A stretch of DNA of 64,000 nucleotides from Planctomycetaceae bacterium (lineage in GTDB: Bacteria > Planctomycetota > Planctomycetia > Planctomycetales > Planctomycetaceae), in NCBI GenBank assembly GCA_002726205.1, contig PBSL01000041.1, positions 48,401-112,400 of the forward strand. Direction: 5' to 3'. Both the position numbers and the translations under genes were made by a program. Of this stretch, positions 25,798 through 35,048 are shown in pieces. Every line of letters begins with the position of its first letter. Within the stretch, counting starts at the first letter, position 1. The notes below the pieces were generated by a model that ran no database searches, was not told the origin of the DNA, and saw only the letters and a list, made by a program, of their open reading frames with translations.

Positions 25798-27267
25798 ATG
25801 ACAATCTTTCCAGACCAATCGACCCGACGCGAATTGCTGGGTTGGAGCGGCATGAGCCTGGCCGGCGTGGCGCTCGATGCGATGATCAGCCGCGACGTGC
25901 GGGCCGAAAGCCCGCCGCCGCATGGTCCCGATCCGACCGGTCGGCCCCACTTCCCGCCGCGGGCCAAGTCGGTGATCTGGTTGATGATGCGGGGCGGGGC
26001 GAGTCACCACGAGGGGTTCGATCCCAAGCCGGCACTGGACCGCTACGCTGGCAAGACACTCGCCGAAACGCCCTTCCTCGACGACGTGGTCAAATCGCCC
26101 TACTACCGCAACGTCCGTGAACAGGTACTCAACAACGTCATCAAGACCGATCAGGCCCGGGTGCTGCCGTTGCAGAAGGGGTACCGGGCGTGTGGCGAGA
26201 GTGGAATCGAGGTCAGCGACTGGTGGCCGCACACTCGCGAGATGGTCGACGAGATGGCCGTCGTCCGTTCCATGTGGACCACCGACAACAACCACGGAGC
26301 GCAACTGGAATTTCTCTCGGGCCGACACATGCTCGACGGCTGCTTCCCCACCGTCGGAGCCTGGATCCATTATGGCCTCGGGTCGCTCAGCGACAATCTC
26401 CCGCAGTTCCTCTCGATCGGCGAAGGCGGGATGGAGTCACAATGTGCCGGTGGAACCGACGCCCAGTACCTCGGTCCCGAGCACGAGGGAATCTGGTTGA
26501 CCGTCGATCCGAAAAATCCCCTGCCCTATGCCAGCAGCGCCGCGACGATCAGCAAACCGGTGCAGGGGATCAAGCGGGATTTGCTGAGCCGGCTGCAGGC
26601 GCAGGCGGCGCGCGAATACGCTGCCGACGAGAAGTTGCGGGCGAGGATCAAGTCCTACGACCTGGCCTTTCGCATGCAGACGGCAGTTCCCGACGTGATG
26701 AACCTCGACAGCGAGACCAGGCAGACTCACGCCCTGTACGGCCTCGACAATCCCACCACCCGCAAGTTCGGCCAGCACCTGCTGGCCACCCGACGCCTGG
26801 TCGAAAGGGGTGTGCGGTTCGTGCAGGTGTTCCACGGTGGCGGAGCCGCGGGAGCCTGGGACGCCCACTCCAATCTCATCGCCAACCACACCCGCATGTG
26901 TGGCCAGGCCGACAAGCCGATCGCCGGGTTACTGCGGGACCTGAAACAACGCGGGCTGCTCGAGGAAACCATCGTGGTCTGGACCAGCGAGTTCGGTCGG
27001 ACCCCCGGCGCCCAGGGCAAGAACGGCCGAGATCACCATAACTACGGCTTCTCGATCTGGATGGCCGGAGGCGGTATCAAGGGAGGGGTGGTTCACGGAG
27101 CGACCGACGAGTTGGGATTCCACGCGGCCCAGGACCGGCACTACGTCACCGATGTTCATGCCACGCTGTTCCAACTGTTGGGACTCGACGCCCGGCGGCT
27201 CGAGATCCCGGGCCGCAAGCGACTGGAAATCGACTATGGCCAGCCGATCCACGAGATCATCGCCTGA
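25798..27267 (+). CDS. DUF1501 protein (paired with the PSCyt gene)
   Basis: This 489-residue protein of the DUF1501 family is related to sulfatase/alkaline-phosphatase folds. It starts with a short Tat-like leader (STRRELLGWSGMSLAG). Family segments are SVIWLMMRGGASHHEGFDPK, SDWWPHTREMVDEMAVVRSM, NHGAQLEFLSGRHM and VVWTSEFGRTPGAQGKNGRDH. The metal-binding Asp and His residues expected of the fold appear in the last motif. It lies 14 bp after the PSCyt gene, the standard planctomycete couple thought to act together outside the cytoplasm. Two further, more distant DUF1501 proteins are in this window. Confidence 0.92.
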   Translation: MTIFPDQSTRRELLGWSGMSLAGVALDAMISRDVRAESPPPHGPDPTGRPHFPPRAKSVIWLMMRGGASHHEGFDPKPALDRYAGKTLAETPFLDDVVKSPYYRNVREQVLNNVIKTDQARVLPLQKGYRACGESGIEVSDWWPHTREMVDEMAVVRSMWTTDNNHGAQLEFLSGRHMLDGCFPTVGAWIHYGLGSLSDNLPQFLSIGEGGMESQCAGGTDAQYLGPEHEGIWLTVDPKNPLPYASSAATISKPVQGIKRDLLSRLQAQAAREYAADEKLRARIKSYDLAFRMQTAVPDVMNLDSETRQTHALYGLDNPTTRKFGQHLLATRRLVERGVRFVQVFHGGGAAGAWDAHSNLIANHTRMCGQADKPIAGLLRDLKQRGLLEETIVVWTSEFGRTPGAQGKNGRDHHNYGFSIWMAGGGIKGGVVHGATDELGFHAAQDRHYVTDVHATLFQLLGLDARRLEIPGRKRLEIDYGQPIHEIIA

Positions 27268-27293
27268 CCCGATTCTCTTGGCCACCGAGCATC

Positions 27294-29669
27294 ATGATCC
27301 GGTCGTTCCCCTACCTGCTGTTGTTCTGGCTGCTGTTGGACGGCTCGTTGACCAGGGCGGCCCAACCCCGGCTGCCGGGGACCGGACCGCTGACGGTCAA
27401 GCGATCATTGGCCGAGTCGATGGTCGAGGGGATCAATCGCTTTTGCCTGCGCGAGTTGTCCGAATCGTCAACGCGTCGCCGGAAACTCTGGGCCAGGAAC
27501 TTCCCGGGCACGCCGGCAGCGACGGAGAGTCTCGGGGAGTTGCGCGAGCGGTTTCGCCGGGCTATCGGTGCCGTCGATCCACGGGTTACCAGGAAAGTGG
27601 CCGGGAAAAGCAGCCGTCACGAATTTGAGCTGCTCGCCTCGCTGGAGCACCCGTCGCTGATCGCTCGCACGCAGCAGGTCACCGTCCAGGTTGTTCGCTG
27701 GCCGGTGCTCGAGGGGGTCACTGCCGAGGGCCTGTTGCTGACACCCCGGAAGATCCGCGCGGCCGTCGTCGCCCTGCCCGACGCCGACTGGACACCCGAG
27801 ATGTTCTGCGGTGTCCAGCCAGGGCTGCCCGAACAGGTGCAACTGGCGCGACGACTTGCTGCGGCCGGATGCCTGGTGGCAATTCCGACCCTGATCAATC
27901 GTGACGATGAATTTTCGGGAAGCCGGTTCGTCGCCTTCACGAATCAGCCGCACCGGGAGTTCATCTATCGACAGGCCTTCGAAATGGGCCGGCATGTCAT
28001 CGGCTATGAAGTTCAGAAGGTACTGGCCGCGGTCGACCTGTTCGAACAACTCGCCGACCGCCGCAAAATCAAGCTGCCGATCGGCGTTGCCGGTGTGGGC
28101 GAAGGGGGGCTGCTGGCACTTCACGCTGCCGCCCTTGATCCTCGCCTCCGGTCGGCACTTGTCTGCGGGTACTTCCAGGATCGAGAAAATCTCTGGAAGG
28201 AACCGATCTATCGCAACGTCTGGGGTTTGCTTGCCGAGTTCGGAGACGCGGAACTGGCGGGCCTGGTTGCTCCTCGCCGGCTGGTGATCGAATCCTGTCG
28301 TGTGCCGACGATTGACGGGCCGCCGGCGCCGCGGCCGGGTCGTCGCGAGGTGGCGGCACCGGGACGAATCGAACACAACACGCCGGCACTGGTCGAATCC
28401 GAGTTCCGGCGAGCCCGCCTGCTCTATGCCAGGCGATCTGCCGCTGAACAGGTCGTGCTTGTTTCCACGGATCGGGTGGATCGTTCGGCCGGGTCGGCTG
28501 TGGCCGTCGAGTCGTTTGTCCGGGGACTTGGAATCGAGGAACGGTTCAACAAGCCGCCGCCGGCCTGGCAGCGTCTTTCGTCGGGTGATCGGGCCGACAA
28601 AACGCCTTTCCGGGATTCCCGGCTCCGCCAGCAGCGCCAGTTCCACGAACTGCAGGTCCACGTCCAGACCCTGCTGCGACTCGGTCCGAAGATCCGAGAT
28701 CTCAGGTGGAAGGCCGACCTCACGTCGGTCGCAACGTGGCTGGAGACTGGAGAGAGACTTCGGGACCGGGTCTACGACGAGTTGATCGGTCGGCTGCCCA
28801 ACGCCGGGATCGCGGCCAACCCTCGCAGCCGGCTGGTGCTCGACAGAAAACGCTACCGGGGTTACGAGGTCGTACTGGATGTGCTGCCCGACGTGATCGC
28901 GTCGGGCGTTTTGCTGTTGCCCAAGGACCTGAAACCCGGTGAGCGGCGGCCGGTTGTCGTGTGCCAGCACGGCCTGGAGGGCCTGGCGATGGACACGATT
29001 TCGCGCAAGCCACGGGCCTTCCGGTTCTACAAGGCCTTTGCCGAGGAGTTGTGCCTGCGAGGCTTCATCGTTTACTCGCCTCAGAATCCCTACTACGGCC
29101 GCGACCGCTTCCGGACGATCCAGCGGAAATCCAATCCGCTCGGGAGGTCGCTGTACAGCTACATCATCCGGCAGCATCAACAGACACTCGAATGGCTTGC
29201 CACGCTGCCGCAGGTTGATCCCGCGCGGATCGCCTTCTACGGGCTGTCCTATGGAGGCAAGACCGCGATGCGTGTTCCCCCGTTCGTGAAACGGTACTGC
29301 CTGTCGATCTGTTCGGGCGATTTCACGAAGTGGGTGAAATCGATTGCCGGCAACGAGGACCGGTACAACTACATCTTCACCAGCGAATACGAGATTCCCG
29401 AATGGAACATGGGACACGTTGCCGGCTACGCCGAACTCGCCATGCTGATGACCCCCCGGCCGTTCATGGTCGAACAGGGTCACCGCGACGGGGGAGCGCC
29501 GACCGAGTGGGTGGCCGGCGAGTTCGGGAAGGTCCGACGGCACTACGACTTGCTGAAACTCGGATCGCGAATCGAGATCGAGTTCTTTAACGGTCCGCAC
29601 ACGATCAACGGCAAGGGCACGTTCGTGTTTCTTCATCGTCACCTCGACTGGCCGTTGCCCGGTTCGTAG
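27294..29669 (+). CDS. secreted protein with two tandem alpha/beta hydrolase domains
   Basis: This 791-residue exported protein (signal peptide about 1-22) contains two alpha/beta hydrolase folds. The first (about 110-380) has the nucleophile-elbow position as GVGEGG, with Glu instead of Ser, so it is probably inactive. The second (about 530-790) has an intact elbow, [13 protein letters not shown], after [11 protein letters not shown], with a late His in FNGPHTING. It resembles dienelactone-hydrolase or acetyl-xylan-esterase relatives common in planctomycetes. It probably hydrolyses an ester, perhaps of a glycan, with the first half for binding. It lies 26 bp after the DUF1501 gene, and MsrB follows 29 bp later, so all may form one operon. 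Confidence 0.8.
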   Translation: MIRSFPYLLLFWLLLDGSLTRAAQPRLPGTGPLTVKRSLAESMVEGINRFCLRELSESSTRRRKLWARNFPGTPAATESLGELRERFRRAIGAVDPRVTRKVAGKSSRHEFELLASLEHPSLIARTQQVTVQVVRWPVLEGVTAEGLLLTPRKIRAAVVALPDADWTPEMFCGVQPGLPEQVQLARRLAAAGCLVAIPTLINRDDEFSGSRFVAFTNQPHREFIYRQAFEMGRHVIGYEVQKVLAAVDLFEQLADRRKIKLPIGVAGVGEGGLLALHAAALDPRLRSALVCGYFQDRENLWKEPIYRNVWGLLAEFGDAELAGLVAPRRLVIESCRVPTIDGPPAPRPGRREVAAPGRIEHNTPALVESEFRRARLLYARRSAAEQVVLVSTDRVDRSAGSAVAVESFVRGLGIEERFNKPPPAWQRLSSGDRADKTPFRDSRLRQQRQFHELQVHVQTLLRLGPKIRDLRWKADLTSVATWLETGERLRDRVYDELIGRLPNAGIAANPRSRLVLDRKRYRGYEVVLDVLPDVIASGVLLLPKDLKPGERRPVVVCQHGLEGLAMDTISRKPRAFRFYKAFAEELCLRGFIVYSPQNPYYGRDRFRTIQRKSNPLGRSLYSYIIRQHQQTLEWLATLPQVDPARIAFYGLSYGGKTAMRVPPFVKRYCLSICSGDFTKWVKSIAGNEDRYNYIFTSEYEIPEWNMGHVAGYAELAMLMTPRPFMVEQGHRDGGAPTEWVAGEFGKVRRHYDLLKLGSRIEIEFFNGPHTINGKGTFVFLHRHLDWPLPGS

Positions 29670-29698
29670 GTCCGATCAATTTCGCAGGAGATGGTTTC

Positions 29699-30145
29699 AT
29701 GGGATCCAACCCGCCGCCGACAGACCCGTTCAATGAGCTGACGGCCGAGGAGTCTCACGTCATCATCGACAAGGGCACCGAACAGCCTTTCACCGGCGAA
29801 CTCACCGACCTGAAGGACCAGGGCACCTACATCTGCCGTCGCTGCCAGGCGCCGCTTTATCAATCCGCTGACAAGTTCGACAGCCGTTGTGGCTGGCCCA
29901 GCTTCGATGACGAGATCGCCGGGGCCGTCGATCGCCACATGGACGCCGACGGTCGGCGGACCGAGATCGTTTGCCATCGTTGTGGTGGTCATCTTGGCCA
30001 TGTCTTCCTTGGTGAAAACATGACCCCCAGGGACACCCGCCACTGCGTCAATTCGATCTCGATACAGTTCGTTTCCGACGGCGAGTCGCTGCCGCCGCTG
30101 CTGGGAGAATCTTCGCAACCCGGGCCGACGGCCGAGGACCGGTGA
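29699..30145 (+). CDS. msrB: peptide-methionine (R)-S-oxide reductase MsrB
   Basis: This 148-residue enzyme reduces methionine-R-sulfoxide in proteins, using thioredoxin. Both zinc-binding pairs are present (CRRC and CHRC), as are the [10 protein letters not shown] segment and the catalytic RHCVNS motif, where Cys is the nucleophile. It has no signal peptide, so it is cytosolic. Length is normal for a stand-alone MsrB and no MsrA is fused or adjacent. AGGAG lies eight bases before the ATG. The C-terminal 20 residues are a disordered Pro/Glu tail. Confidence 0.95.
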   Translation: MGSNPPPTDPFNELTAEESHVIIDKGTEQPFTGELTDLKDQGTYICRRCQAPLYQSADKFDSRCGWPSFDDEIAGAVDRHMDADGRRTEIVCHRCGGHLGHVFLGENMTPRDTRHCVNSISIQFVSDGESLPPLLGESSQPGPTAEDR

Positions 30146-30174
30146 CCGGCCGCGAGACCGGAAGTCGGTACCGG

Positions 30175-32241
30175 TCAGCCGGCTGCAGGTGACCGCAGCA
30201 GGAGCACCGGTTCGTCAATGCCTGGTGCCAGCACCCCGGCCAGGCCATCCGTTGTTGTCTCGGTCAAAAGACCACCAGCCAGGTGATAGACACTCAGCGG
30301 ACCTGGTGGGCTGCACCACGCGGTCACTTCAGCGGGGCATTCCTCGACTGGTACCGGCGTCGCAGGCAGCAGCAGTCCGATCGATGCCGTCGAGGTCTCG
30401 ATCGTCCCGAACACGACCGATCCGGTTTCCAACCACCCGATCCGGGACTCTCCGGACCCGAACGCGTTGCCGGCGGCGGCGAGTATCGTGTTCAGGCAAC
30501 GCAGCACGTGGAAGGCCGGACGGGGGTTGCAGAACGGGTCGAGCAGTCCGTGACGCACGTCCATCGTGCGATCGAAGTCGATCAACGGATCGATGAACAG
30601 TCGCGAGCCGTGCAATCGCGTGACGGCCGCCAGTGACTCGGCGACCTGGTTCGCCGCGGATCTCACGTCCTGGCCGAGCAGTTCGAGTTGAACATCGATG
30701 TTCCCGATTGCCTGGAGCGAATCGAGCCGGGCGATTTCGTCGATGGCCGCGGCCGCTGTTGGGGCCGGGGAAAGTCGGCAGAGCACCCGGTCCACGCGGG
30801 TCCCGGACGCAACCAGTTGGCGGTCCAGTTCCGAGATTGTCTCGACCCGGAAACCGATCCGCGTTCGCGGATGCTGTTTTCCGGCCAGGGACTGGCCGGG
30901 AACCACCGCCGACAACGCCTGGGAAACCCCGGCCTGGCCCAGCACCTTCAGCACGGCAAGTTGCTCCTCGCCCGGTCGGTCCGTGCCGGCCAATTGCCAT
31001 TCCCAGGTGTCGACCTGGTCACCGTGACGTTCGACCAGCCTCGGCGGATCGAGGTCGTTGGCCCAGAGCGAGGTTGCGACGATTCTTACCTGCTCGTCCC
31101 GCAGGATCTCGATACGCCGCTGCAGGAACGGATCGGTCAGGTCGGTCGCCGGAACCCGAACGGCGGTCGTTCCCAGTTCCAGGCAGGCCAACAGCGGGTA
31201 GTCATTGCGTACGGTTTGCCGGATTGACGACGGCCAGGCCAGGGGGATCTCGGTGCGGTTGCTCAGCGGGTGAGTCAGCGACACGCCCAGTGGCGAGTCG
31301 GGCAGGTTGGCCGGAGTGCGGGTGACCAGCAGCCGCGCGCCCGACGCCAGTCGGCTGTCGATCTCTGTTCGGCCCCCGGTTCGCAGCCAGTGCAGATCGG
31401 TGCGATCGTCACGGATCCGGCACAGCAGTACTCCCAGCTTGTCGGCGTCGTCGCGGCCCTGGTCGGGGGGGGGCGGCGCAGTGAACATGTGACAGAAGCC
31501 CGGGCGGGTGAACGACGTGGAGTTGACAACTTGATAACGCGACCGGCCCACCCGGTCGTAGAAGGCACAATGAACGTGGGCGGCCAACAACAACTCGATC
31601 TTGTAACGGGCGAGGAGATCCAGCAGCCAGCCGCGGGCGGGTTCGGCCACGTTGTCGTAGTGGCCCAGCGCCGGTTCGTCGGGATCGTTGAGGTAGGGCG
31701 ACAGATGGAGGAAGACAAACAATCGTCGGTCGGCATGCTCGGCCAGTTCCTGTTCGAACCAATGTTGCTGCTGGACCGCTTCGGGCAAGGCCGTGTTCAT
31801 GATCTGGGAGTTCAGCACGATCATGCGGGCCGGTCCCTGGTCGACGCTGTACCACGACGGTCCCAGGGCCTTGTGATAGTCGGTCAGTGATCCGGCGGTG
31901 ACTGGTCGGGTCGGCATTGTCGGGTCCGGTTTGTCGCCGACATCGTGGTTGCCGGCTACCGGATGCGGATCGATCCCGTGAGCGCGAAACTGCTGGATCG
32001 CTTCCTCGAGGGCTCTCGGGAAGTCGTCGGTCCCGGGAAATTCCTGGACCAGGTCGCCGAGGTGAAACACGCGCGGGCAGCCCAGTGAGGACACCATTTG
32101 CCAGGCCACGTCAGCCCGCGCCGACTGGCGTCGCCGCGACGGGAACTCGACCTCCGAGTCGTCGGGGTCAATCATGTAGTGGGTGTCGGCGAGGACCACG
32201 AACTCGCAGACAGCCTCGGGCAATAGCGAACGATCGAACAT
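30175..32241 (-). CDS. metallophosphoesterase with large C-terminal TIM-barrel-like region
   Basis: This is a 688-residue protein. Residues 10-290 form a calcineurin-like phosphoesterase with all metal motifs: ADTH (Asp19, His21), LGDLV, AGNHD, FLHLSPY and AAHVHC. Residues 370-600 are alternating strands and helices (RIVATSLW, DTWEWQLAG, RTRIGFRV, IDVQLELLG, SRLFIDPLIDFDR) that look like a (beta/alpha)8 barrel, followed by a small beta domain. I could not assign the second part to a family. No signal peptide is visible. The likely activity is phosphodiester or phosphomonoester cleavage. The start at 32241 is chosen because the fold begins at once; a longer frame to 32310 lacks support. It converges with msrB. 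Confidence 0.8.
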   Translation of the reverse strand: MFDRSLLPEAVCEFVVLADTHYMIDPDDSEVEFPSRRRQSARADVAWQMVSSLGCPRVFHLGDLVQEFPGTDDFPRALEEAIQQFRAHGIDPHPVAGNHDVGDKPDPTMPTRPVTAGSLTDYHKALGPSWYSVDQGPARMIVLNSQIMNTALPEAVQQQHWFEQELAEHADRRLFVFLHLSPYLNDPDEPALGHYDNVAEPARGWLLDLLARYKIELLLAAHVHCAFYDRVGRSRYQVVNSTSFTRPGFCHMFTAPPPPDQGRDDADKLGVLLCRIRDDRTDLHWLRTGGRTEIDSRLASGARLLVTRTPANLPDSPLGVSLTHPLSNRTEIPLAWPSSIRQTVRNDYPLLACLELGTTAVRVPATDLTDPFLQRRIEILRDEQVRIVATSLWANDLDPPRLVERHGDQVDTWEWQLAGTDRPGEEQLAVLKVLGQAGVSQALSAVVPGQSLAGKQHPRTRIGFRVETISELDRQLVASGTRVDRVLCRLSPAPTAAAAIDEIARLDSLQAIGNIDVQLELLGQDVRSAANQVAESLAAVTRLHGSRLFIDPLIDFDRTMDVRHGLLDPFCNPRPAFHVLRCLNTILAAAGNAFGSGESRIGWLETGSVVFGTIETSTASIGLLLPATPVPVEECPAEVTAWCSPPGPLSVYHLAGGLLTETTTDGLAGVLAPGIDEPVLLLRSPAAG

Positions 32242-32439
32242 CGAATTCCGGAAAGAACAGGACACGCTGAAACCGGAGTCGCGGCAAGCGCCCCCTGATC
32301 GGCGGACCACCGGCCGTGAGTTGCCTCGACGCGAAACCGTTTGATACGATCACAGCGCGTCGCCGCAGTCGCAAGGCTGTCGCTCCCGGCCGGGCCGGAA
32401 CTTGCCGCGCGGACTCACTCTCTCCAAGCCGAGGCTACG

Positions 32440-33357
32440 ATGTTCCGAATCCAAAGACTTGCCGTTGTGTCGCTGTTGCTGTCGATGGTCGCCGTGGTCG
32501 GAGCGGCCGAAAAATCCGGGGCGGTCAAGACGACAAAGAACCCGAAGGACGGCGCCGAGATGGTGCTGATCCCCGCGGGCCAGTTCCTGATGGGCACGAC
32601 AACCGGGGAAGTCGATACGCAGTTCGTCGACACCGGTCTGCCGGTGGACTGGAAAAAACACGCCGAGGACGAAGCACCACGGCATCCGCGGGAGGTCAAG
32701 GCGTTTTACCTCTACAAGTACGAAGTCACCAACGCGCAATACCGCGCCTTCACCGCCGCGACCAAGCACAGGACCCCGCCGCACTGGAAGGGTGCCGACT
32801 TTCTCAAGGGCCGGGCCGACCATCCGGTGGTCGAGGTCAGTTGGGACGACGCCAGCGCTTACTGTCGCTGGGCGGGAACGCAACTGCCCACCGAGGCCCA
32901 ATGGGAATACGCGGCCCGAGGGAAAAGCCATCGCCGCTTGCTGGTCCTTGGTCGTAAGCCCGGTCGCGTGTATCCCTGGGGAAACAAGTGGGACCGCAAG
33001 TTGTCCAACAACGCGTCGCTGCACGCGGGCAAGGACCTCGTCAATGCCGAGACATGGAACGTGTGGTACAAGGGAAAACAGAAGGCAAACTATCCGCTGA
33101 CGACCAGAGGAGGCTCGTTCCCCAGGTCGATCAGTCCCTTCGGGATTCACGACATGGCCGGAAACGCATGGGAATGGTGCCGTGACCACCAGCTCGAATA
33201 CCAGTCGAAGGCCAAGCCGACCAAGTCGACGCTGCGAGCGCGTCGCGGGGGCTCGTGGGCCAACGTCGCACTGCACATCCGCAGCGCCGATCGCCAGGGG
33301 GCTCCCCAGGACAACCTGAACATCTACACCGGTTTTCGCTGCATGAAGATGCCCTAG
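32440..33357 (+). CDS. secreted SUMF1/FGE-fold protein without catalytic cysteines
   Basis: This 305-residue exported protein (signal peptide about 1-22) has the formylglycine-generating-enzyme fold: MVLIPAGQFLMGTT, YKYEVTNAQYRAFTA, HPVVEVSWDDASAYCRWAG, LPTEAQWEYAARG, GNAWEWCRDH and RRGGSWAN. Real FGEs have two catalytic Cys after the GGS motif (C....YC.R.AAR); here that stretch reads VALHIRSADR with no Cys. It is therefore unlikely to activate sulfatases and more likely binds a ligand or acts in another reaction, as many SUMF1-domain proteins do. It is followed by a DUF1501 gene 56 bp downstream. GAGG precedes the chosen ATG. Confidence 0.86.
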   Translation: MFRIQRLAVVSLLLSMVAVVGAAEKSGAVKTTKNPKDGAEMVLIPAGQFLMGTTTGEVDTQFVDTGLPVDWKKHAEDEAPRHPREVKAFYLYKYEVTNAQYRAFTAATKHRTPPHWKGADFLKGRADHPVVEVSWDDASAYCRWAGTQLPTEAQWEYAARGKSHRRLLVLGRKPGRVYPWGNKWDRKLSNNASLHAGKDLVNAETWNVWYKGKQKANYPLTTRGGSFPRSISPFGIHDMAGNAWEWCRDHQLEYQSKAKPTKSTLRARRGGSWANVALHIRSADRQGAPQDNLNIYTGFRCMKMP

Positions 33358-33413
33358 ACCGAAACCGACCTCTCGATCATCGTCGATTCAGGTATCATGA
33401 ATCCCGTTGATCG

Positions 33414-34916
33414 ATGCCGATGAACTCGATAGCAGAAACGATGCAGACTTCCAGTCCTCCACCGGCACATCCCCGCTATTCGAGACGGACGGCCATCCAG
33501 GCCGGTTCGCTGGGGCTGCTGGGGCTGGGGATCAACCACGTCGAAGGATTGAAAGCCTCGGCCGCCGGCACGGGTTCGGCATCGGGATTTCGCCGCTGCA
33601 TCTACATCTTTCTCTCCGGCGGTCTTGCCCAGCAGGACAGCTTCGATCTGAAACCGGATGCGCCGGCGGTGATCCGTGGCGAGTTTCGCCCGGTGGCGAC
33701 CCGGACCCCCGGGCTGCAGATCTGCGAGCACCTGCCGGGATTGGCCCAGCGAAGCCACCTGTGGTCGCTGTGCCGGTCGATGACCCACTCGACCAACGGG
33801 CACACGCTGGGCCACTACTTCATGCTGACCGGCCGCTCGGTGAAGAATCTCGGGTTCCGTGGTGATCGCAAGCCGCGATCGACCGACTATCCGTCGATTC
33901 TCTCGACCGCCGGATATGCCGTGAAGCACAACGACGCGGTGCCCAGGCAAAACGACAGGTTGCCTCCGGCCGTCGCACTTCCCGAGACGATCATTCACTG
34001 GTCAGCAGGCGTGATTCCCGGTCAGTTCGGCGGCAGCATGGGGCACCGTCATGATCCCTGGTTCATCGAGGCGTCGCCGTACCACAACGTTCAGCGAGGT
34101 GCGTATCCCGAGTACAACTTCCCCAACCTGGGCTTGCCGTTCCGGGCCGAGGACCGGGTGTTCCGTGCGCCGAACCTGACACTGCCTCGCAGCCTGACAT
34201 CGTCACGGTTCTCCCGTCGCCTGGAGATTCTCAAGTCCATCGAACACCAGCAGCGGCATCTCGACCAGGCCCAGTCGGCCCGCTCGTTCGGACGACTGCG
34301 CTCCGGGGCGATCTCGATTCTCAACGACCCCAAGGTTCGCCATGCCTTTGACGTGACCAACGAGAAGGACCGCGAACAGGATCGTTACGGGAAGAACAGT
34401 TACGGCTGGTCGTTGTTGATGGCGCGTCGGTTGCTCGAAGCGGGCGTGCCGTTGATCCAGGTCAATCTCGGCAACAACGAGACCTGGGACACTCACGGCG
34501 ATGCTTACCCGCGATTCAAGAACCTGCTGTTTCCGCCGACCGACAAGGGTATCAGTGCCCTGCTTGATGATCTCAACGACCGTGGCCTGCTTGAATCGAC
34601 ACTGATCGTGATGGCCGGTGAGTTCGGTCGCACGCCCAAGCTCGAACACAACCGGCATTACAAGCTGCCCGGCCGGGATCACTGGGGTGCCGTGCAGACG
34701 GTCTTTTTTGCCGGCGGTGGTACAACCGGTGGAACGGTTGTTGGAACCTCGGACAAGATCGCCGCCTACCCGGCCCACAACCCGCAAAAGCCGGAAAACA
34801 TGGCTGCCACGATCTACCATTCGCTGGGAATTCCCCAGGATGCGGCGTGGTACAACGAAATCGATCGGCCGCACCACATCTACCAGGGTGAGCCGATTTC
34901 CGAGTTGTTCGCCTGA
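33414..34916 (+). CDS. DUF1501 protein with Tat-type leader
   Basis: This 500-residue DUF1501 protein has a twin-Arg leader (YSRRTAIQAGSLGLLGLG, about 22-40). Family motifs are CIYIFLSGGLAQQDSFDLKP, ICEHLPGLAQRSHLWSLCRS, NGHTLGHYFMLTGR, LIQVNLGNNETWDTHGD and LIVMAGEFGRTPKLEHNRH. The catalytic role of the family is not established. Here the partner PSCyt gene is absent; the preceding gene is a SUMF1-fold protein. The start could instead be the ATG at 33420 or 33441, and no ribosome binding site decides. Confidence 0.92.
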   Translation: MPMNSIAETMQTSSPPPAHPRYSRRTAIQAGSLGLLGLGINHVEGLKASAAGTGSASGFRRCIYIFLSGGLAQQDSFDLKPDAPAVIRGEFRPVATRTPGLQICEHLPGLAQRSHLWSLCRSMTHSTNGHTLGHYFMLTGRSVKNLGFRGDRKPRSTDYPSILSTAGYAVKHNDAVPRQNDRLPPAVALPETIIHWSAGVIPGQFGGSMGHRHDPWFIEASPYHNVQRGAYPEYNFPNLGLPFRAEDRVFRAPNLTLPRSLTSSRFSRRLEILKSIEHQQRHLDQAQSARSFGRLRSGAISILNDPKVRHAFDVTNEKDREQDRYGKNSYGWSLLMARRLLEAGVPLIQVNLGNNETWDTHGDAYPRFKNLLFPPTDKGISALLDDLNDRGLLESTLIVMAGEFGRTPKLEHNRHYKLPGRDHWGAVQTVFFAGGGTTGGTVVGTSDKIAAYPAHNPQKPENMAATIYHSLGIPQDAAWYNEIDRPHHIYQGEPISELFA

Positions 34917-35048
34917 AACGCCGACCGGGAAATCGCAGAGTTCTCCCGTCGCGCGGCCCGGTGGTTGCGATCACGACCCTCAGCCGTCATCGTGATTGAC
35001 ACGCAACGTTTCAATCTCCAGATCGACATTCTCCGGGACCGGCCGACC

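Noticed and set aside
27468..29642. 724-codon minus-strand frame
   Set aside because: Antisense shadow of the twin hydrolase; no domain or leader.
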